From Lenzites betulinus (Eukaryota > Basidiomycota > Agaricomycetes > Polyporales > Polyporaceae), in NCBI GenBank assembly GCA_022264855.1, contig JABYQU010000015.1, positions 639,156 through 703,155 of the forward strand: a DNA stretch of 64,000 bases. Reading direction: 5' to 3'. A program made the translations under genes and the position numbers. The stretch's first letter is position 1; each line of letters starts with the position of its first letter. Below are positions 36,975-48,300 of this stretch, piece after piece. The notes beneath the pieces are model-generated. The model worked only from the letters and a program-made list of their open reading frames with translations. It was not told the origin of the DNA and made no database searches.

Positions 36975-37163
36975 GTCGAGATCGCGAACACGAGAGTACT
37001 AGGCGAAGGATGCTGGTCTCGCGACGCCTGCTGCAGGAGGCGTGGATCACGTGCCAGTGCGAGCTTCAAGCTCCGATGAAAACCTTGTGGCGGTGCGCTT
37101 CGAGTAGGCGCTCGCTCCTTGGTCTGTAACCCTCAGCACTGAGTTCAGTCCTCTGCTGCCGCC
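36975..37163. promoter_or_regulatory. Shared promoter of LSM3 and U1-C
   Basis: A 189-bp spacer lies between two divergent snRNP protein genes. No TATA box was seen; the promoter role comes from layout. Confidence 0.5.
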
Positions 37164-38097
37164 ATGCCAGTACGTGTTTCATCCCCCTTAGCTATCCGCT
37201 TTTGCTAACAATTGCTTCGTAGAAACACTACTGCGACTACTGCGACGTTTTTCTGACGCACGACTCCGCTTCGGGTAGGTATCGTCGAGGTGGCCTATCA
37301 CTCAACGCTGACACGCTCCCCCATCTATAGTTCGGAAGGCTCACAACAGTGGTCGGAATCATTTAGCGAATGTCCGGGATTACTATGCATGTGCGTCATC
37401 TTGTCATCGTTTGAAGCTCAGTACTGACGCTTCTCGTTTCTACAGCGCTCGGCCACGACAAAGCGCAGAGCATCATTGACCAAATCACAGCTGCATACGA
37501 GAGCGGTGCTCCTCCCCCTCCAGGCGGCTTTGGCTTTGGCCCCCAGCACCTAGGGCCTCCTGCTCCTCCCTTCGGCGGCCCGCCCATGGGTTACGGTGCT
37601 CCGCCGTTTGGCGGCCCCCCTCCATTTGGTGGTACGTGCGCTGTGGTCCAAGCATCCCTGAACATTACTCACCTCGAAGCAGGTCGTCCTCCCATGCCGC
37701 CGGGTATGCCGGGTCCTCCCGGCATGATGGGACCCCCAGGTGCGCCCCCTTTCCCTCCAAACGGTGCTATGCCCCCTCCTGGGATGGGTCTTCCAGGAAT
37801 GGGCCCCGGTGGTTTCCCTCCACCAGGTGAGTCTGTTCCACCTAATTGAGAGGCTTGACCTGACACTGCCCAGGCATGCCTCCTTTCCCCCCTATGGGTA
37901 ATCTCAATGGTCCCCCTAACGGCAATCGCCCGCCATTCCCTCCTGGTGGCCCTGGACTCAACGGACTCCCTCCTCCCCCGAACGGCTTCAATCCCTCACA
38001 GGGTCCTCCTCCGAACGGACAGGACTTTGGAGGCCCCCCTCGTCCAGGGGGTGGAGGTGGAGGTATGCATCCTGACAGGGCGAGGATGATGAATTGA
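37164..38097 (+). CDS. YHC1: U1 small nuclear ribonucleoprotein C
   Basis: U1-C stabilises the pairing of U1 snRNA with the 5' splice site. The start exon is only ATGCCA, followed by an intron; exon 2 gives [20 protein letters not shown] and AHNSGRNHLANVRDYYA, the U1-C type zinc finger with both Cys and both His. SLGHDKAQSIIDQITAAYES completes the conserved N-terminal region. The rest is a Pro/Gly/Met-rich tail (MPPGMPGPPGMMGPPG, GPGLNGLPPPPNGF) split by two more introns, ending HPDRARMMN. Length and build are normal for the family. Confidence 0.96.
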
Positions 38098-38473
38098 TGG
38101 GCGGAAGGTAACCGCTCTTCGATGGGGCCATTCAGGCCATCCCCGGGTTCTCGTTTTGTAATTGTATGCCAGTTGCCCCGAACTCAATGTGGTGTTTTCG
38201 TGCTATACTTTGTTACCTGTGCATGTCGACCCCGTGTCGCGCAAAGAAATGCCATGACTGACGTAAAATCTATCGTAAAAGTACGAGGCGTGTACATCAT
38301 GTGTGGGCGCCCATGGGTGTAGGCGGGAATTGGTGTATGAGGTCACCGTGTGACTGGACGCTTCGATGATCTGACTCGTTAACTTGCTCTCCGGGATTGG
38401 CGACCTCTGACTCTACCCCATCGATGCTTGGACTCTTATCTTGTGACCTCTCAGCCGCATAGAATGTGCTTAC
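38098..38473. other. Intergenic region between U1-C and SUA5
   Basis: Tandemly oriented genes flank it. It contains the U1-C 3' UTR and the SUA5 promoter; no distinct motif or repeat was seen. Confidence 0.4.
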
Positions 38474-39763
38474 ATGCACCGGTTCCGGTATCTCTGGCAT
38501 AGATGTGCATCGCGGAAAATTTCTCCAGCTAAGGCTCAACCAACGACTCTTCTAACAACCATGCAATTCACGACCCATGTACTCCCCTGTGACCCGGCGT
38601 CGGTCTCTTTTCAATCGGACAGGCCCATCGTCGAATCTGCGGAAACGCAAAAGGCGTTGGAACGCGCCTCGGAGCAACTTCACGCCCTCCAAACGGTCGC
38701 GTTCCCTACCGAGACTGTATACGGTCTCGGCGCTCTAGCCCTTGAACCTGACGCGGTTTCGCGCATCTTCTCCACCAAGGGTCGCCCACCAGACAACCCG
38801 CTCATCGTTCACGTGTCGTCGCGTGAAATGTTGGACCGGGTACTGCCCAAGGGCTACAAAATGTCGCAGACGTATGAAGCCCTCGTAAAGCGTTTTTGGC
38901 CAGGACCTCTTACCCTCCTCTTCCCCACCGACCCAACCATCGTCCCCTCTATTATCACAGCAAATCAGCCGACCGTCGCGGTGCGGATGCCCTCCCACCC
39001 CGTCGCGAGAGCCCTCATCGCGCTCGCAGACGCGCCGGTTGCCGCCCCGAGCGCTAACTCTTCGGGCAAGCCGAGCCCTACAAGAGCCGAACACGTCTTC
39101 AAAGATCTTCACGGGAAGGTGGGCGTCATTCTGGACGGAGGGCCATGTGGGGTGGGACTGGAGAGCACAGTTGTAGACGGGCTACAGGAAGACGGGAACC
39201 TACGCGTGTTGCGCCCAGGAGGGGTAACGGTGGAAGACCTCGAGCGCGTCGTCCGCGAGGATCTCGCAGATCTCCTCCCACCGCCGCGGGTTCTGGTGCA
39301 CCGACGCGACTTTCACGACGAGGCGATGGAGCAGGCGCCGACGACGCCCGGGATGAAGTACCGGCACTATTCTCCCAGTGTACCGGTGACGTTACTGCAC
39401 ACCCAATCCTCGCCTCCTCCTGGTACGCAGCGCGTTCCCGTGAAGGATTTCGCGGAGTCTCTCAGGGCAGGCGCAGGTGATCTCGGGAGGCCACTCCGCG
39501 TCGGGATACTGTCACCCTCCGATTCCTCTCTTCCGGCGACCCTGCTGTCGCTTGCGGTGCCTGGCGTAGAATGGACTTTACACGTGCTCGGGCCCATCGC
39601 CGAACCAGCCGTATCCGCTCAAAGACTGTTCGACGGACTGCTTTCTCTTGACGGCGCGAAGATGGACCATATCATAATAGAAGAGATACAGGAGGAGCGG
39701 GAGGGGCTTGCGGTCATGAATCGCGTGAAGAAGGCCTCTGGAGACACTGTGTGGATAGAATAG
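38474..39763 (+). CDS. SUA5: Threonylcarbamoyl-AMP synthase SUA5 (two possible starts)
   Basis: The enzyme makes threonylcarbamoyl-AMP from Thr, bicarbonate and ATP for the t6A37 tRNA modification. The YrdC-type domain shows VAFPTETVYGLGALALEPDA, IFSTKGRPPDNPLIVHVSS, FWPGPLTLLFPTDPTIVPSI, TVAVRMPSHPVARALIALAD, PVAAPSANSSGKPSPTRAEH and ILDGGPCGVGLESTVVDG. The Sua5 C-terminal domain follows (PGMKYRHYSPSVPVTLLH to NRVKKASGDTVWIE). The gene has no intron, unusual in this window. In-frame ATGs lie at 38474 and 38561. The extra 29 residues (MHRFRYLWHRCASRKISPAK..) are basic, lack Asp/Glu and resemble a mitochondrial presequence. The shorter form (400 aa) is the cytosolic length. Confidence 0.95.
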   Translation: MHRFRYLWHRCASRKISPAKAQPTTLLTTMQFTTHVLPCDPASVSFQSDRPIVESAETQKALERASEQLHALQTVAFPTETVYGLGALALEPDAVSRIFSTKGRPPDNPLIVHVSSREMLDRVLPKGYKMSQTYEALVKRFWPGPLTLLFPTDPTIVPSIITANQPTVAVRMPSHPVARALIALADAPVAAPSANSSGKPSPTRAEHVFKDLHGKVGVILDGGPCGVGLESTVVDGLQEDGNLRVLRPGGVTVEDLERVVREDLADLLPPPRVLVHRRDFHDEAMEQAPTTPGMKYRHYSPSVPVTLLHTQSSPPPGTQRVPVKDFAESLRAGAGDLGRPLRVGILSPSDSSLPATLLSLAVPGVEWTLHVLGPIAEPAVSAQRLFDGLLSLDGAKMDHIIIEEIQEEREGLAVMNRVKKASGDTVWIE

Positions 39764-40869
39764 TCAATCAAGACTGTCTTGGTGCGCATATCTTACTGTT
39801 ATGCAATCTGTTATCGTAGAGGCTGCTGCGTAGGCGCAATCAGGTCGACGGCGTGGTTCTTGCCTTGTGCAAACACGTTTACCTTCGCGCGCCTCCTCCG
39901 CCCGGACCCGAACGCGTGAAGGTGGGCGGGATGGCGGGTGACGGGTAAGCGTCGGGAGAGTGGGGGCATGCAAAGAAAGGACCTTCATGTCCCTTTGACT
40001 GTCTCGAGAGCACGCGTCGCGGCTCGCTGATGCGGTGCTCTCTGGAAAACATCCGTCAGGTGTATGTGTGAACGATCAAGCCTCGTTGTGGCCTCGAGGC
40101 GAACACATGTAGTGGCAGAACTACGGTGCGTGAGCCGCCATCCTGGGATGGTATTCTTCTGCGATATATATTATACTGACAGGGCTGCGTTTTAGAGCCA
40201 AACGTTGGAGAAAAATGTCATATGTGTGGACCTCCATCTTGCTGAATTGACGCCCAGCCGCATAACGCTCGCGGGGAAAGCATGTCCTACAAGTACACCC
40301 CCACATCAAGATCCAACATAATTACCTTGCCCCATTCCGGCACGCACGCAAATGTTAGGCGAAAGGAATATTCAATTTTCGGAGCGGTGCGTCACCGGGA
40401 TCCACCGTCCGCGGATGGGAGATCTCGATGTGGTACGGAACGTGGGCGTTATGCTTTGTCCCTTTCCTCTTCGAAGAAGCTGACATTCAATATTTTGTAG
40501 GGCTGGCCGGGCTGTCGCTGAGTTCGTGCGCATGTCTCACGACAGATGGTGATCTCCCGTCGGGGTACACGATGCACGTGAAGCCACTTGTGCCCCTCGA
40601 CCGTCTCCCGTCCGCTGTGTGTGAAAGTGGAATGACGCGCCTAGCGTGGCAAATGCCACACTGTGATCTTAGAGAGTAGTTGTTGCCCCTTCTCGTCGTC
40701 CTTTGACTTCTGCTCACCGGGCGCTCCTCCCCCTCTGCCCGCCCTATAAAGCCTCGGGATCGCGGTCGACAATGGCTGGTAGAGCTCCCCGACTTCCTCC
40801 TCCACGTCCCCCGTACTTCAGAATCCGTCCCCTTCCACATTCTCCTCTTGTCATCTGCGCGGTTTCACA
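39764..40869. other. Long intergenic region upstream of the HMG-box gene
   Basis: About 1.1 kb without a supported exon. It contains the SUA5 3' flank and the upstream region of the HMG-box gene, with a tataaa box at 40745-40750. Small open frames here show no coding pattern. Confidence 0.45.
40745..40750 (+). promoter_or_regulatory. TATA box of the HMG-box gene
   Basis: The plus strand reads gccctataaagcc about 120 bp before the start codon at 40870, a plausible core promoter position with a modest 5' UTR. Confidence 0.45.
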
Positions 40870-42358
40870 ATGCAGCCGAACCGTATGTGATGTTGTGTCC
40901 TCGTGGTGCATGTAGACTTTGTTAACATCCCCGATTAGGCCACAACACTGCGTCCCCTTTCCTTCCCTCGTGTGCATCGCCTGGCGCGCTGCCCCAGGGG
41001 ACCCCGGACACAGAGTGGAACTTCGGCGGACTCGCCCTGCCTTCCCGCACAAGCACTCCCGCCCTCAGTGCGGGGCGCTCTACCCCGAGTCAAGGGCAGG
41101 TTTCCATGAGCCACGAGCAGTTTCAATACCTCATTGCACTTATCCACTCCAACCGGGCCGGCTCCTCCTCTGATGGGGGCTCCGCCAGCAGCTCCCCCGC
41201 TATTCCCAGCCTCGCGTCCTTTAGCCCGTCGCTCGGCCAGGTCTCTTTGTCTCGTCCCGGGACCCCGGATGTCACGAAGCGCAAGCGCATTCCCCGCCCT
41301 CCGAACGCGTTCATGCTCTACCGTTCTCACCTCCTCAAGACGCGCCAGATCCCCCCGGGGGTTGAGCACCGCCAGCAGAACATCAGCCGCGTCGCTGGGG
41401 AGTCATGGAACATGCTCCAGCCGGAGGAGAAGAAGCTCTGGCACGACAAGGCGAAGGAGGTGTTGACGGCACACATGGCTAAGCACCCCGACTACAAATT
41501 CTCGCCCGAGCGCAAGGCTTCCCGGCGCAAGACGCCACTGGACCCCGACACCCCCGCCATGACTGGTGAGGACTACATCCGGTCCCTCCGCGAAACGTAC
41601 CTGGGCCTTAAGGGCCCTGCCCCCAAGCCTTCGCGTCAACGCAAGCCTAAGTCGCGCCGCGGCGTCGAGGCGAGCGAGCCCCCCTCCTTCTCCCTCCCAG
41701 GCTCTCTTCGGGCATCGCCCTCTACATCCCCCGACATCCCGCACGTTGCCTCTGCGCCTCCTTCGCTCTCATCGTCCCCGGTGACCGAGCATGCCGCTGC
41801 TGCGCATGACCCCACCTTCAACGTGTACGATGCCTGGGCTGCTTTCCGCCAACCCCCTCAGAGGGACGAAGAGCAGAAATTCGACCTGCTGAGTGCTCAG
41901 GCCAATGCGTATGACAACGACACGGTACGTCTATCCCTTCGTTCACCCCATGAGTTGCTGCTCATCATCTGCTGCAGACGCCTAAGAACTCGTCGTTCGG
42001 GGAGATCACCATCCCCGCCCAGCCGAAGTTCAACTTCCCGTCCTCGCTCGGCTTCCCCGGCTACGGCCTCGACGAGTCCCATCTGGGCTTGGACAACGTG
42101 CCCCTGCCCGGGCAGACGGGCGCAATGGCGTCGCAAGGTCCCTCCGATTCCGCCACCCCCGCACAGTCCGACCTCTACCCGCTCGACTCAATGTGGGCGA
42201 GCCTCATCAACGACCCCTTCGGCCAGAACGGCGGCGCGGAGGCCAGCGGCTCAGGGACGCAGGACGACTCCGCAGGCTCCCCCTTCGCGTCGGGCGAGAG
42301 CAGCAACCTCATCGACTTCGAGAGCGTCCATTTCCCCCTCTTCTCGGGCACCGACTGA
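40870..42358 (+). CDS. HMG-box transcription factor (MATA_HMG type)
   Basis: A sequence-specific HMG-box regulator. Exon 1 encodes only MQPN plus one base; after an intron at about 40883-40938 comes RHNTASPFLPSCASPGALPQ and a Ser/Pro-rich arm. The HMG box spans about 41280-41510: KRIPRPPNAFMLYRSHLLKT, RQIPPGVEHRQQNISRVAGE and SWNMLQPEEKKLWHDKAKEV, then AHMAKHPDYKFSPE and a basic stretch (ERKASRRK, PSRQRKPKSRRG). PRPPNAFxLYR is the signature of fungal mating-type-like HMG domains. A second intron lies at about 41924-41976. The C-terminus is acidic and Ser-rich (DSMWASLINDPFGQNGG, SNLIDFESVHFPLFSGTD), a possible activation domain. Fungal relatives act in mating and sexual development; the target pathway here cannot be read from sequence. 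Confidence 0.88.
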
Positions 42359-42763
42359 ACGTCGCGCCGTTCTCTCGTCGGCGGCAGCTGGCTGTCTGCT
42401 GATGTCATTTCCCTCTTTCTCTCCTACTCTTTCTCTTTGTCCTGGTCATCATGTTCCTTTCATACCCGCAATGTAGCCCTCCTCTCGTTACATGTCTTCC
42501 ACGCAGTCTCAGGTCTCATCATGTCTCCATAATCGTGTGTTTGTACATATATCCATGACTGTATCCATAGCCCGTTTCTCCGTTCCACAATTGCCCTGTG
42601 CAGCGCACACCTCCGGACTTCGCAGACAGGTGGAAATTCTTGTATGAACGGAACTCCGGCCCGGGACAGTGTTTTGCTGCACGATCGGTGTCGGCTGTTC
42701 CCGAAATCATCTTCGCCTTCTCCCTCTCCGCTGCGCCCGGGACATTTCACGTCTTCTGTACCT
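42359..42763. other. Intergenic region between the HMG-box gene and DBP8
   Basis: About 405 bp with pyrimidine-rich 3' UTR-like sequence at the left and the DBP8 promoter at the right. No motif was assigned. Confidence 0.4.
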
Positions 42764-44997
42764 ATGGCTGGCTCAAAACGACACGCACTTACTGCGGATG
42801 ACCTCATGCGTATGCAGGAGGAGGGCCCGCTGAGGAAAAAGCTGCGGCTGGAGGATTCCGATGAAGAATTGGACGCGGAGGACGTTTCCTCCGAGAACGA
42901 GGAGGCCCAAACGAATGGAGAGGAAGACAGCGACGAGGAAGAGAGTGGATCTGAGGGCGTGTCATATGGCTCTGATAATAGTCTGATGGATGACGGCACT
43001 GGGGTTCATAGGGAGAATCTACCACCACCAGACGAAGAGGACACGAACAGCCGCTTGGCATCTTCACGAATTACTGTCAGGCCAAGGGCAGCCAACTCGC
43101 CTGCGCAGACTACGCCGTCTCGGCCGGGGCCGCTCCCAACTAGCTATGAATCCATGGGCATATCCGCCGCCCTTGTTAGCACGCTCGCGAAAATGTCGAT
43201 CAATGCGCCGACCGAGATTCAGGCCGCGTGCATACCTCCCCTCCTGCAAGGCAAGTGCGTATTCGACCAAGCCTATTACTTCTCGCGTCTGAACTCCGAC
43301 GCTATGTAGGTAGGGATTGTATAGGAAACGCGAAGACCGGCTCTGGAAAGACGATCGCGTTCGCACTGCCCATATTGCAGAAGCTCTCATACGATCCTTA
43401 TGGCATATTTGCGCTCGTCTTGACTCCCACACGGTAAGTCTGTCCATGCCAAGGCCTAGTCTATAATGCCTCATCCATATCAGAGAGCTCGCGTTCCAAA
43501 TATCCGAGCAATTCGCGGTTCTCGGTGCGCCGCTGAACTTGCGGACGGCGGTCGTCGTGGGTGGCATTGATATGATGGCACAAGCGGTCGAGCTGGGAAA
43601 CCGTCCGCACGTCGTTGTTGCCACCCCTGGCCGTATAGTAGACCTGCTCAAAAGCACGTCTGGGGAATGGGACCTGTCGAGGATTAAGTTCTTGGTATGC
43701 ACGCGCCCTTAGATCGAGTAAAAGCCGCTAACCTACGCCTCATAGGTGCTGGACGAAGCTGATCGGCTGCTCACCTCATCGTTCGCACCCGAGCTGTCGT
43801 ACTTGTTCAACATCCTACCGAAAGAACGGCAAACGTGTTTGTTCACGGCAACGCTGACGGACGCGGTCGAACGCGTCGCGGATGCGCCGCCCAGACCCGG
43901 TAAACAGAAGCCGTTCGTCCACCGGATGTCGACAAAGTACGTTTCTCACCGGCCCTGACCAATGAGACATACTCACCCCGAGAATGCAGGGTGGAGACAG
44001 TAGAAACGCTAAAGCAGCATTATATACTCGTCCCCTCCCACATCCGAGAGGCATACCTCTACCACTTCCTCTGCAACCCGCCCGAGTCCACCCTCCACCT
44101 CCGCCGTGCCCCACCAGAGCCAACAAAGCCCACCAGCAAGAAGACCGCAAAACCGCGCTCCCGGCCGTCCAAAAAGAAGCAAAAAGCCGAAGAAGCCGAC
44201 ACGGTCCCCCAGCCCCCGCCCACGATCATCTTCTGCACGCGCCCGCGCACGGCCGCATACCTCACGCACCTCCTGCAGACGCTGCACATCCGCACGACCG
44301 CGCTGCACTCACGGCTCACGCAGCGCGAGCGCCTCGCGTCGCTGCAGCTCTTCCGCGCGTCCGTCGTGCCCGTGCTCGTCTCGACGGACGTCGGCGCGCG
44401 CGGGCTCGACATCCCCGACGTCGCGCTCGTCGTGAACTGGGACGTCCCCGCCGAGCCCGAGGAGTACACGCACCGCGTCGGGCGCACGGCGCGTGCGGGC
44501 CGCGGCGGGCTCGCGGTCAGCTTCGTCACAGAGCGCGACGAGGAGCGCGTGCTGAAGGTCGAGGAGCGCATCGGTGCGTGACTGGCTTCTTCCGCGCTCG
44601 TCTCTTCGGCGTGGAGCGGCAGGCACAGGCGGGTGGGCACGGTGTGACCCCGCCCGGTGGCCGCTCCACGGCGTGGGTGCATGCGTCTCCGAAGGGAATC
44701 GCTGACCCGTCTGCTCCATGCAGGGACCAAGCTGGCGGAGATGGTGCTCCCGGAAGGGAAGGTGCTCGAACAGCTGAACGCGGTCGCGACCGCGAAGCGC
44801 CTCGCGAATATGGTGCGTCGCGCCCAGGACGGCGGCCGCGGTGTCTTACTGACCAGTGCTGTCAATTTGTGGCTTCCCGCGGCGCACAGCAACTGCACGA
44901 CTCCGACTTTGGGAAGCGCGAGGAGATCCACAAGATCAAGCGGGCGAAGCGGGCGGAGGACGTGCGCGGCGCTTCCGGCGATATTGCTCTACCGTAG
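42764..44997 (+). CDS. DBP8: DEAD-box RNA helicase DBP8 (DDX49 family)
   Basis: A nucleolar helicase needed for 18S rRNA maturation. The start at 42764 ([20 protein letters not shown]) is preferred to an upstream in-frame ATG 120 bp away because the extension looks non-coding. An acidic N-terminus precedes the core: [20 protein letters not shown], motif [10 protein letters not shown], Ia PTRELAFQ, Ib [49 protein letters not shown] and [12 protein letters not shown]. The C-terminal end reads [40 protein letters not shown] and [21 protein letters not shown] Lys/Pro-rich insert of about 35 residues ([20 protein letters not shown]) sits in RecA domain 2 before IIFC. Five or six introns are present. 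Confidence 0.93.
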
Positions 44998-46050
44998 AAC
45001 GCTGAACTGTACAGATCTCAGCTATACAGACTTGGTGCAACTTGCGACCTTGCGCGATGGGGCGCCCTCGATCTATCAGGATTCTGTCGTGACCATGCGA
45101 ATATGCGATTCATGTTTATATCGATAGTGCAGATGGGACGACGACGAGACTACGGGAAGCTATACGTTACTTCGGCCCCGGCTGTGCTGCGACGACGCAG
45201 CGTCAGGTCCGGGGCATAGACTAGGTAGACGTAAGTGCGGAAGGGATGGAGGAAAGTGGGGGAGGTGAGTGCTACAGGCCACTGGCCGTCAGGAGGACTA
45301 CCCGCAAAAGTAGCGGGCCTTCCGGGGTGCGGGAAAGGGGCGGGAAGAGGTATCATGGAAGCGGCTGTAGCAGCCCGGTGGATGGAAGGAAGACTAAGGC
45401 GTATGTAGAAGGAGGTGATCGTGAATAACGGGAAAGGGGGTGGGAAAGGGGGCGAGAAGTCAGTGGGGAGCGTAGAGACGCAGGATCTGGAGCCATCCGT
45501 GTATGCGGGGCCTCGGGAATCCTGTGTGCGAGAAAGACGGAGACAGAGAGGTACGACGGGAACGATAGCTATGATACAACAAGACATGCGAACTTCAAGA
45601 GACGAGTGGCGACAATGACGGGGCGAGAGACGGTGGAAGGTCGTGATTGACAACGGTGGTGGTACACTTGACGGTTCGGGACGGGCGATGCGCGGGTTTT
45701 CGGTTGATGATGCGATGAAGTCGGAACATGCAAAACGATACAGCGGGGGACAAGACGGCGGACGGACGAATATCGGCCGCGAGCGACAGGGGCGCACAGA
45801 GAGCGCGGTCCACGCCGAGGCGGGCAATATGAGAGATAAATTAGGCGGAAGTCGAGTGGGCATCTCCGACTTGTCCCGTCCTCTCGGAGCCCGCGGAGGT
45901 TTTCAAAGGGGGTCCGCTGCGCAACGGAATGGAATAAGGCATTCCTCGCGGCGTTGCGGGCAGGGACGGGGCCCAGAGAGGGTCTATGGTGGGATGGAAT
46001 GGCCGTGTTGGAAAGCGGAAAGGGAGCGGACGGAGGGGTCGGACATCGGA
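44998..46050. other. Intergenic region between DBP8 and the BTB gene
   Basis: About 1 kb between two convergent 3' ends. Open frames occur on both strands but none has domain content or supported splicing. No repeat was recognised. Confidence 0.45.
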
Positions 46051-47375
46051 TCACGGAGGCAGCCTGAGGTGTATTTGGCCGCGTCCCCGGAGCCGAGGAT
46101 GCCCACGGACTGTCCGCGGCTTCAAGCTTATATCGAGCGCTGTGGGGACAGTTGGCTGCGTCAGTTCTGCTCCAAATGCGCCATCCTGCCGGCACAGCGC
46201 GCTTCGAGACGTACCTTCACAACGGACCACTGCACAATGAGCTGTTTGACGCGTTCCGAGAGACTCCGCTTGCAAATATGACAGGATAGATGGTCTGCGA
46301 GTGGACACAACGCGCTTTCCATCGCGCTCGTCGAGAGGTCTAGAGGCATGGATCAGCGTCATCGCTCTCGTCAAATTCACGTCGTGATATTCAAAATGCT
46401 TACCTGGACGGGCATCCCACGCCAGATAAGCCGAGGCAAGCGCCCACGCTCTCGTGAGCTTCTTCTGTTCGGTGAAATCACATTCGCCCGCCGGCGGGTG
46501 GGGGTGTGGGGGAGGAAGTAAGAGTCGCTTCAATGCGTCTAGTCGGCCGAGGTGCAGGAAGAAAAGACGCTTGATGTACACGGGCCCGATCCGCACGGCT
46601 AGGTCGTCTGTCAGAGAGTACAGAGGGAAAGACAGGAGATGGCTGGACACGGGTACGGCCAGGTCGAAGAGGTCGTGCGAGGCGGCAAGAGCGTAGACCA
46701 CGATGGGCTGCACTGGAGCTTGACTCAATATTAGGGAGTATAGATGCGTGGATGGCGCGATATGCACTTTGGGCGAGAGGCCATAGGACTCCATGGCGTC
46801 TACGGCCGTGAGGAGCGTGTCTAAGCTGGGGTAGTAGTGCGCGCAGGATGCCTCGTAGACGGCATGGAGAATGACGTTGAGCACGTTGGCCTCCTCGGGT
46901 AGGGGAACCACAGTCCCCAAATCGTCGCGTGTTTTCGCCTTCGTAGGGTTGGGAGGGACGAGGCCGTTGAACTGATTGCTAGACATGGCGAGGACTTGCG
47001 TTGTGTGCACGTAGAAAAATACACCATCCGATGTGAGGAATATGAGGTCTGGCGCTATTGGAAGCAGATTCGCGCCTGGATGGAAGGTGGTGGACACAGA
47101 GACGATCGTGTTGCCTGGGGATTGATCAGGGGGTGCTTGTTCTCGTGATTCCGGTGGCGAGTGGCTGCTTTCAGAGCTCTAGAAAGCAATCAGCGCGATT
47201 CTGAGACGTGCTGAAAGAAGAGACGTACCGGCGGGGTGACCAGCTGCTGCACAGTCGCTGGAGCAAGAACAGAGATGCCCGCCATGGCAGAGACAGGGCG
47301 TTCTGATTGGGGGGAGGGAAAGTCAGGCTGGTCGGAGAGGTACTGCAGCACAGAGTCCCATTCTTCGCTGTCCAT
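46051..47375 (-). CDS. BTB/POZ-like domain protein
   Basis: The protein starts MDSEEWDSVLQYLSDQPDFP and, after an intron at about 47179-47229, reads SSESSHSPPESREQAPPDQS and then a BTB-like core: APDLIFLTSDGVFFYVHTTQ, VLAMSSNQFNGLVPPNPTKA, VVPLPEEANVLNVILHAVYE, HYYPSLDTLLTAVDAMESYG and LYSLILSQAPVQPIVVYALA. The core is followed by helices (VPVSSHLLSFPLYSLTDDLA, IGPVYIKRLFFLHLGRLDAL). The next exon gives DLSTSAMESALCPLADHLSC, HICKRSLSERVKQLIVQWSV. Agaricomycetes have many such BTB proteins of unknown role. The last splice near 46190-46220 is uncertain, so the stop could be at 46051 or nearby. Confidence 0.72.
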
Positions 47376-47621
47376 GGTGGGGGGAGATGGGGCGACGGGG
47401 GCGGGGGAGTCGGGGGCGGAAGGAGGAGGGAGGAGGAGGGACGCGACCGGGGACGACTTAAGGTTATAATAGGGACGTTTTGAAACGCAATTTGGACTGG
47501 ATCACAAGGGGGTTATTTCAGTATTGAGTGGGTGAGTGCCACACACTCTCCAAACCGCTCCACATACTTTTTCGGCATATATCGGGCGGCTGCAGGCTCT
47601 GCGCGGGGGCGCCTATGCATG

Positions 47622-48300
47622 TCGAGAGCTAGTCTCGTCACCAGCCGTCATAGGGAGGTCCTTCCAAAACGGGACGGGCAAGAAAACGAGCAGAGGACCC
47701 CCTATAACGTCTGGTGAATTATGTATAGAGGGGTAGGGGGTTCTCGCGATCGTCACTAATGTCACAGAAGGCTCACGACTCGTCCCGCCAGTGTCCCGCC
47801 TTACTTCTGCAGGAGATGGGTCACGATGCGCATTATATACTAGGATGGCGCTCCCGGGCTTGGCTTGCACAACTTACATGTACATGCGTGAGGCTCGCTA
47901 TATGCGCTAATGGGAAGCACTTACACTGCACATCCCAGCCACAAACCCGAGAGAGTCCGCCGGAGCCCGCCACGGCGCATATATCGACGTGATATGTTCA
48001 TCGTGGTTGCAGGACCTCCATGGAAGCCATTTTTATTATTCGCTGTTGAGCCGCCTACCTGAAAGCATTAAGATGCGTGCTTTCAAGAATATTTTTGTAG
48101 TCGTCGAGGGCCGCCGATGCAGGCGACCGAGGGCGCAGGAGGGCGCACGAATGCATGCTCTGGCGTGGGCGTGACAACCCCCTACCCCTCTATACATAAT
48201 TTACCAGACCTTATAGGGTGCTGCTCTCTCTCGGTTTTCGCTCTCCGACTGTCCCAAAGAGGAACACCCTATAAGGTCTGGTGACGAGACTAGTCGAGAG
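47622..48300. mobile_element. Non-autonomous MITE, 665 bp, with long terminal inverted repeats
   Basis: The element runs from 47629 to 48293. Its ends are inverted repeats of about 114-118 bp (47629-47742 and 48176-48293), beginning ctagtctcgtcaccag at the left and ending ctggtgacgagactag at the right. The inner 45 bp (ccctataa-gtctggt-aattatgtatagaggggtagggggtt) are almost identical; the middle of the repeat is more diverged. It is flanked by the direct repeat tcgagag at 47622-47628 and 48294-48300 (7 bp; gtcgagag, 8 bp, if one end base is assigned to the target). The interior has no coding capacity. The transposase family that mobilises it cannot be named from the ends alone. Confidence 0.8.

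Noticed and set aside
43984..44997. A 337-codon plus-strand frame overlapping DBP8
   Set aside because: Only its last exon segment ([16 protein letters not shown] onward) belongs to DBP8; the rest is an Arg/Ala-rich off-frame shadow of the helicase core.
45150..45863. A 237-codon minus-strand frame between DBP8 and the BTB gene
   Set aside because: Composition is Pro/Arg/Ser-rich with no domain, and it lacks splice or neighbour support.
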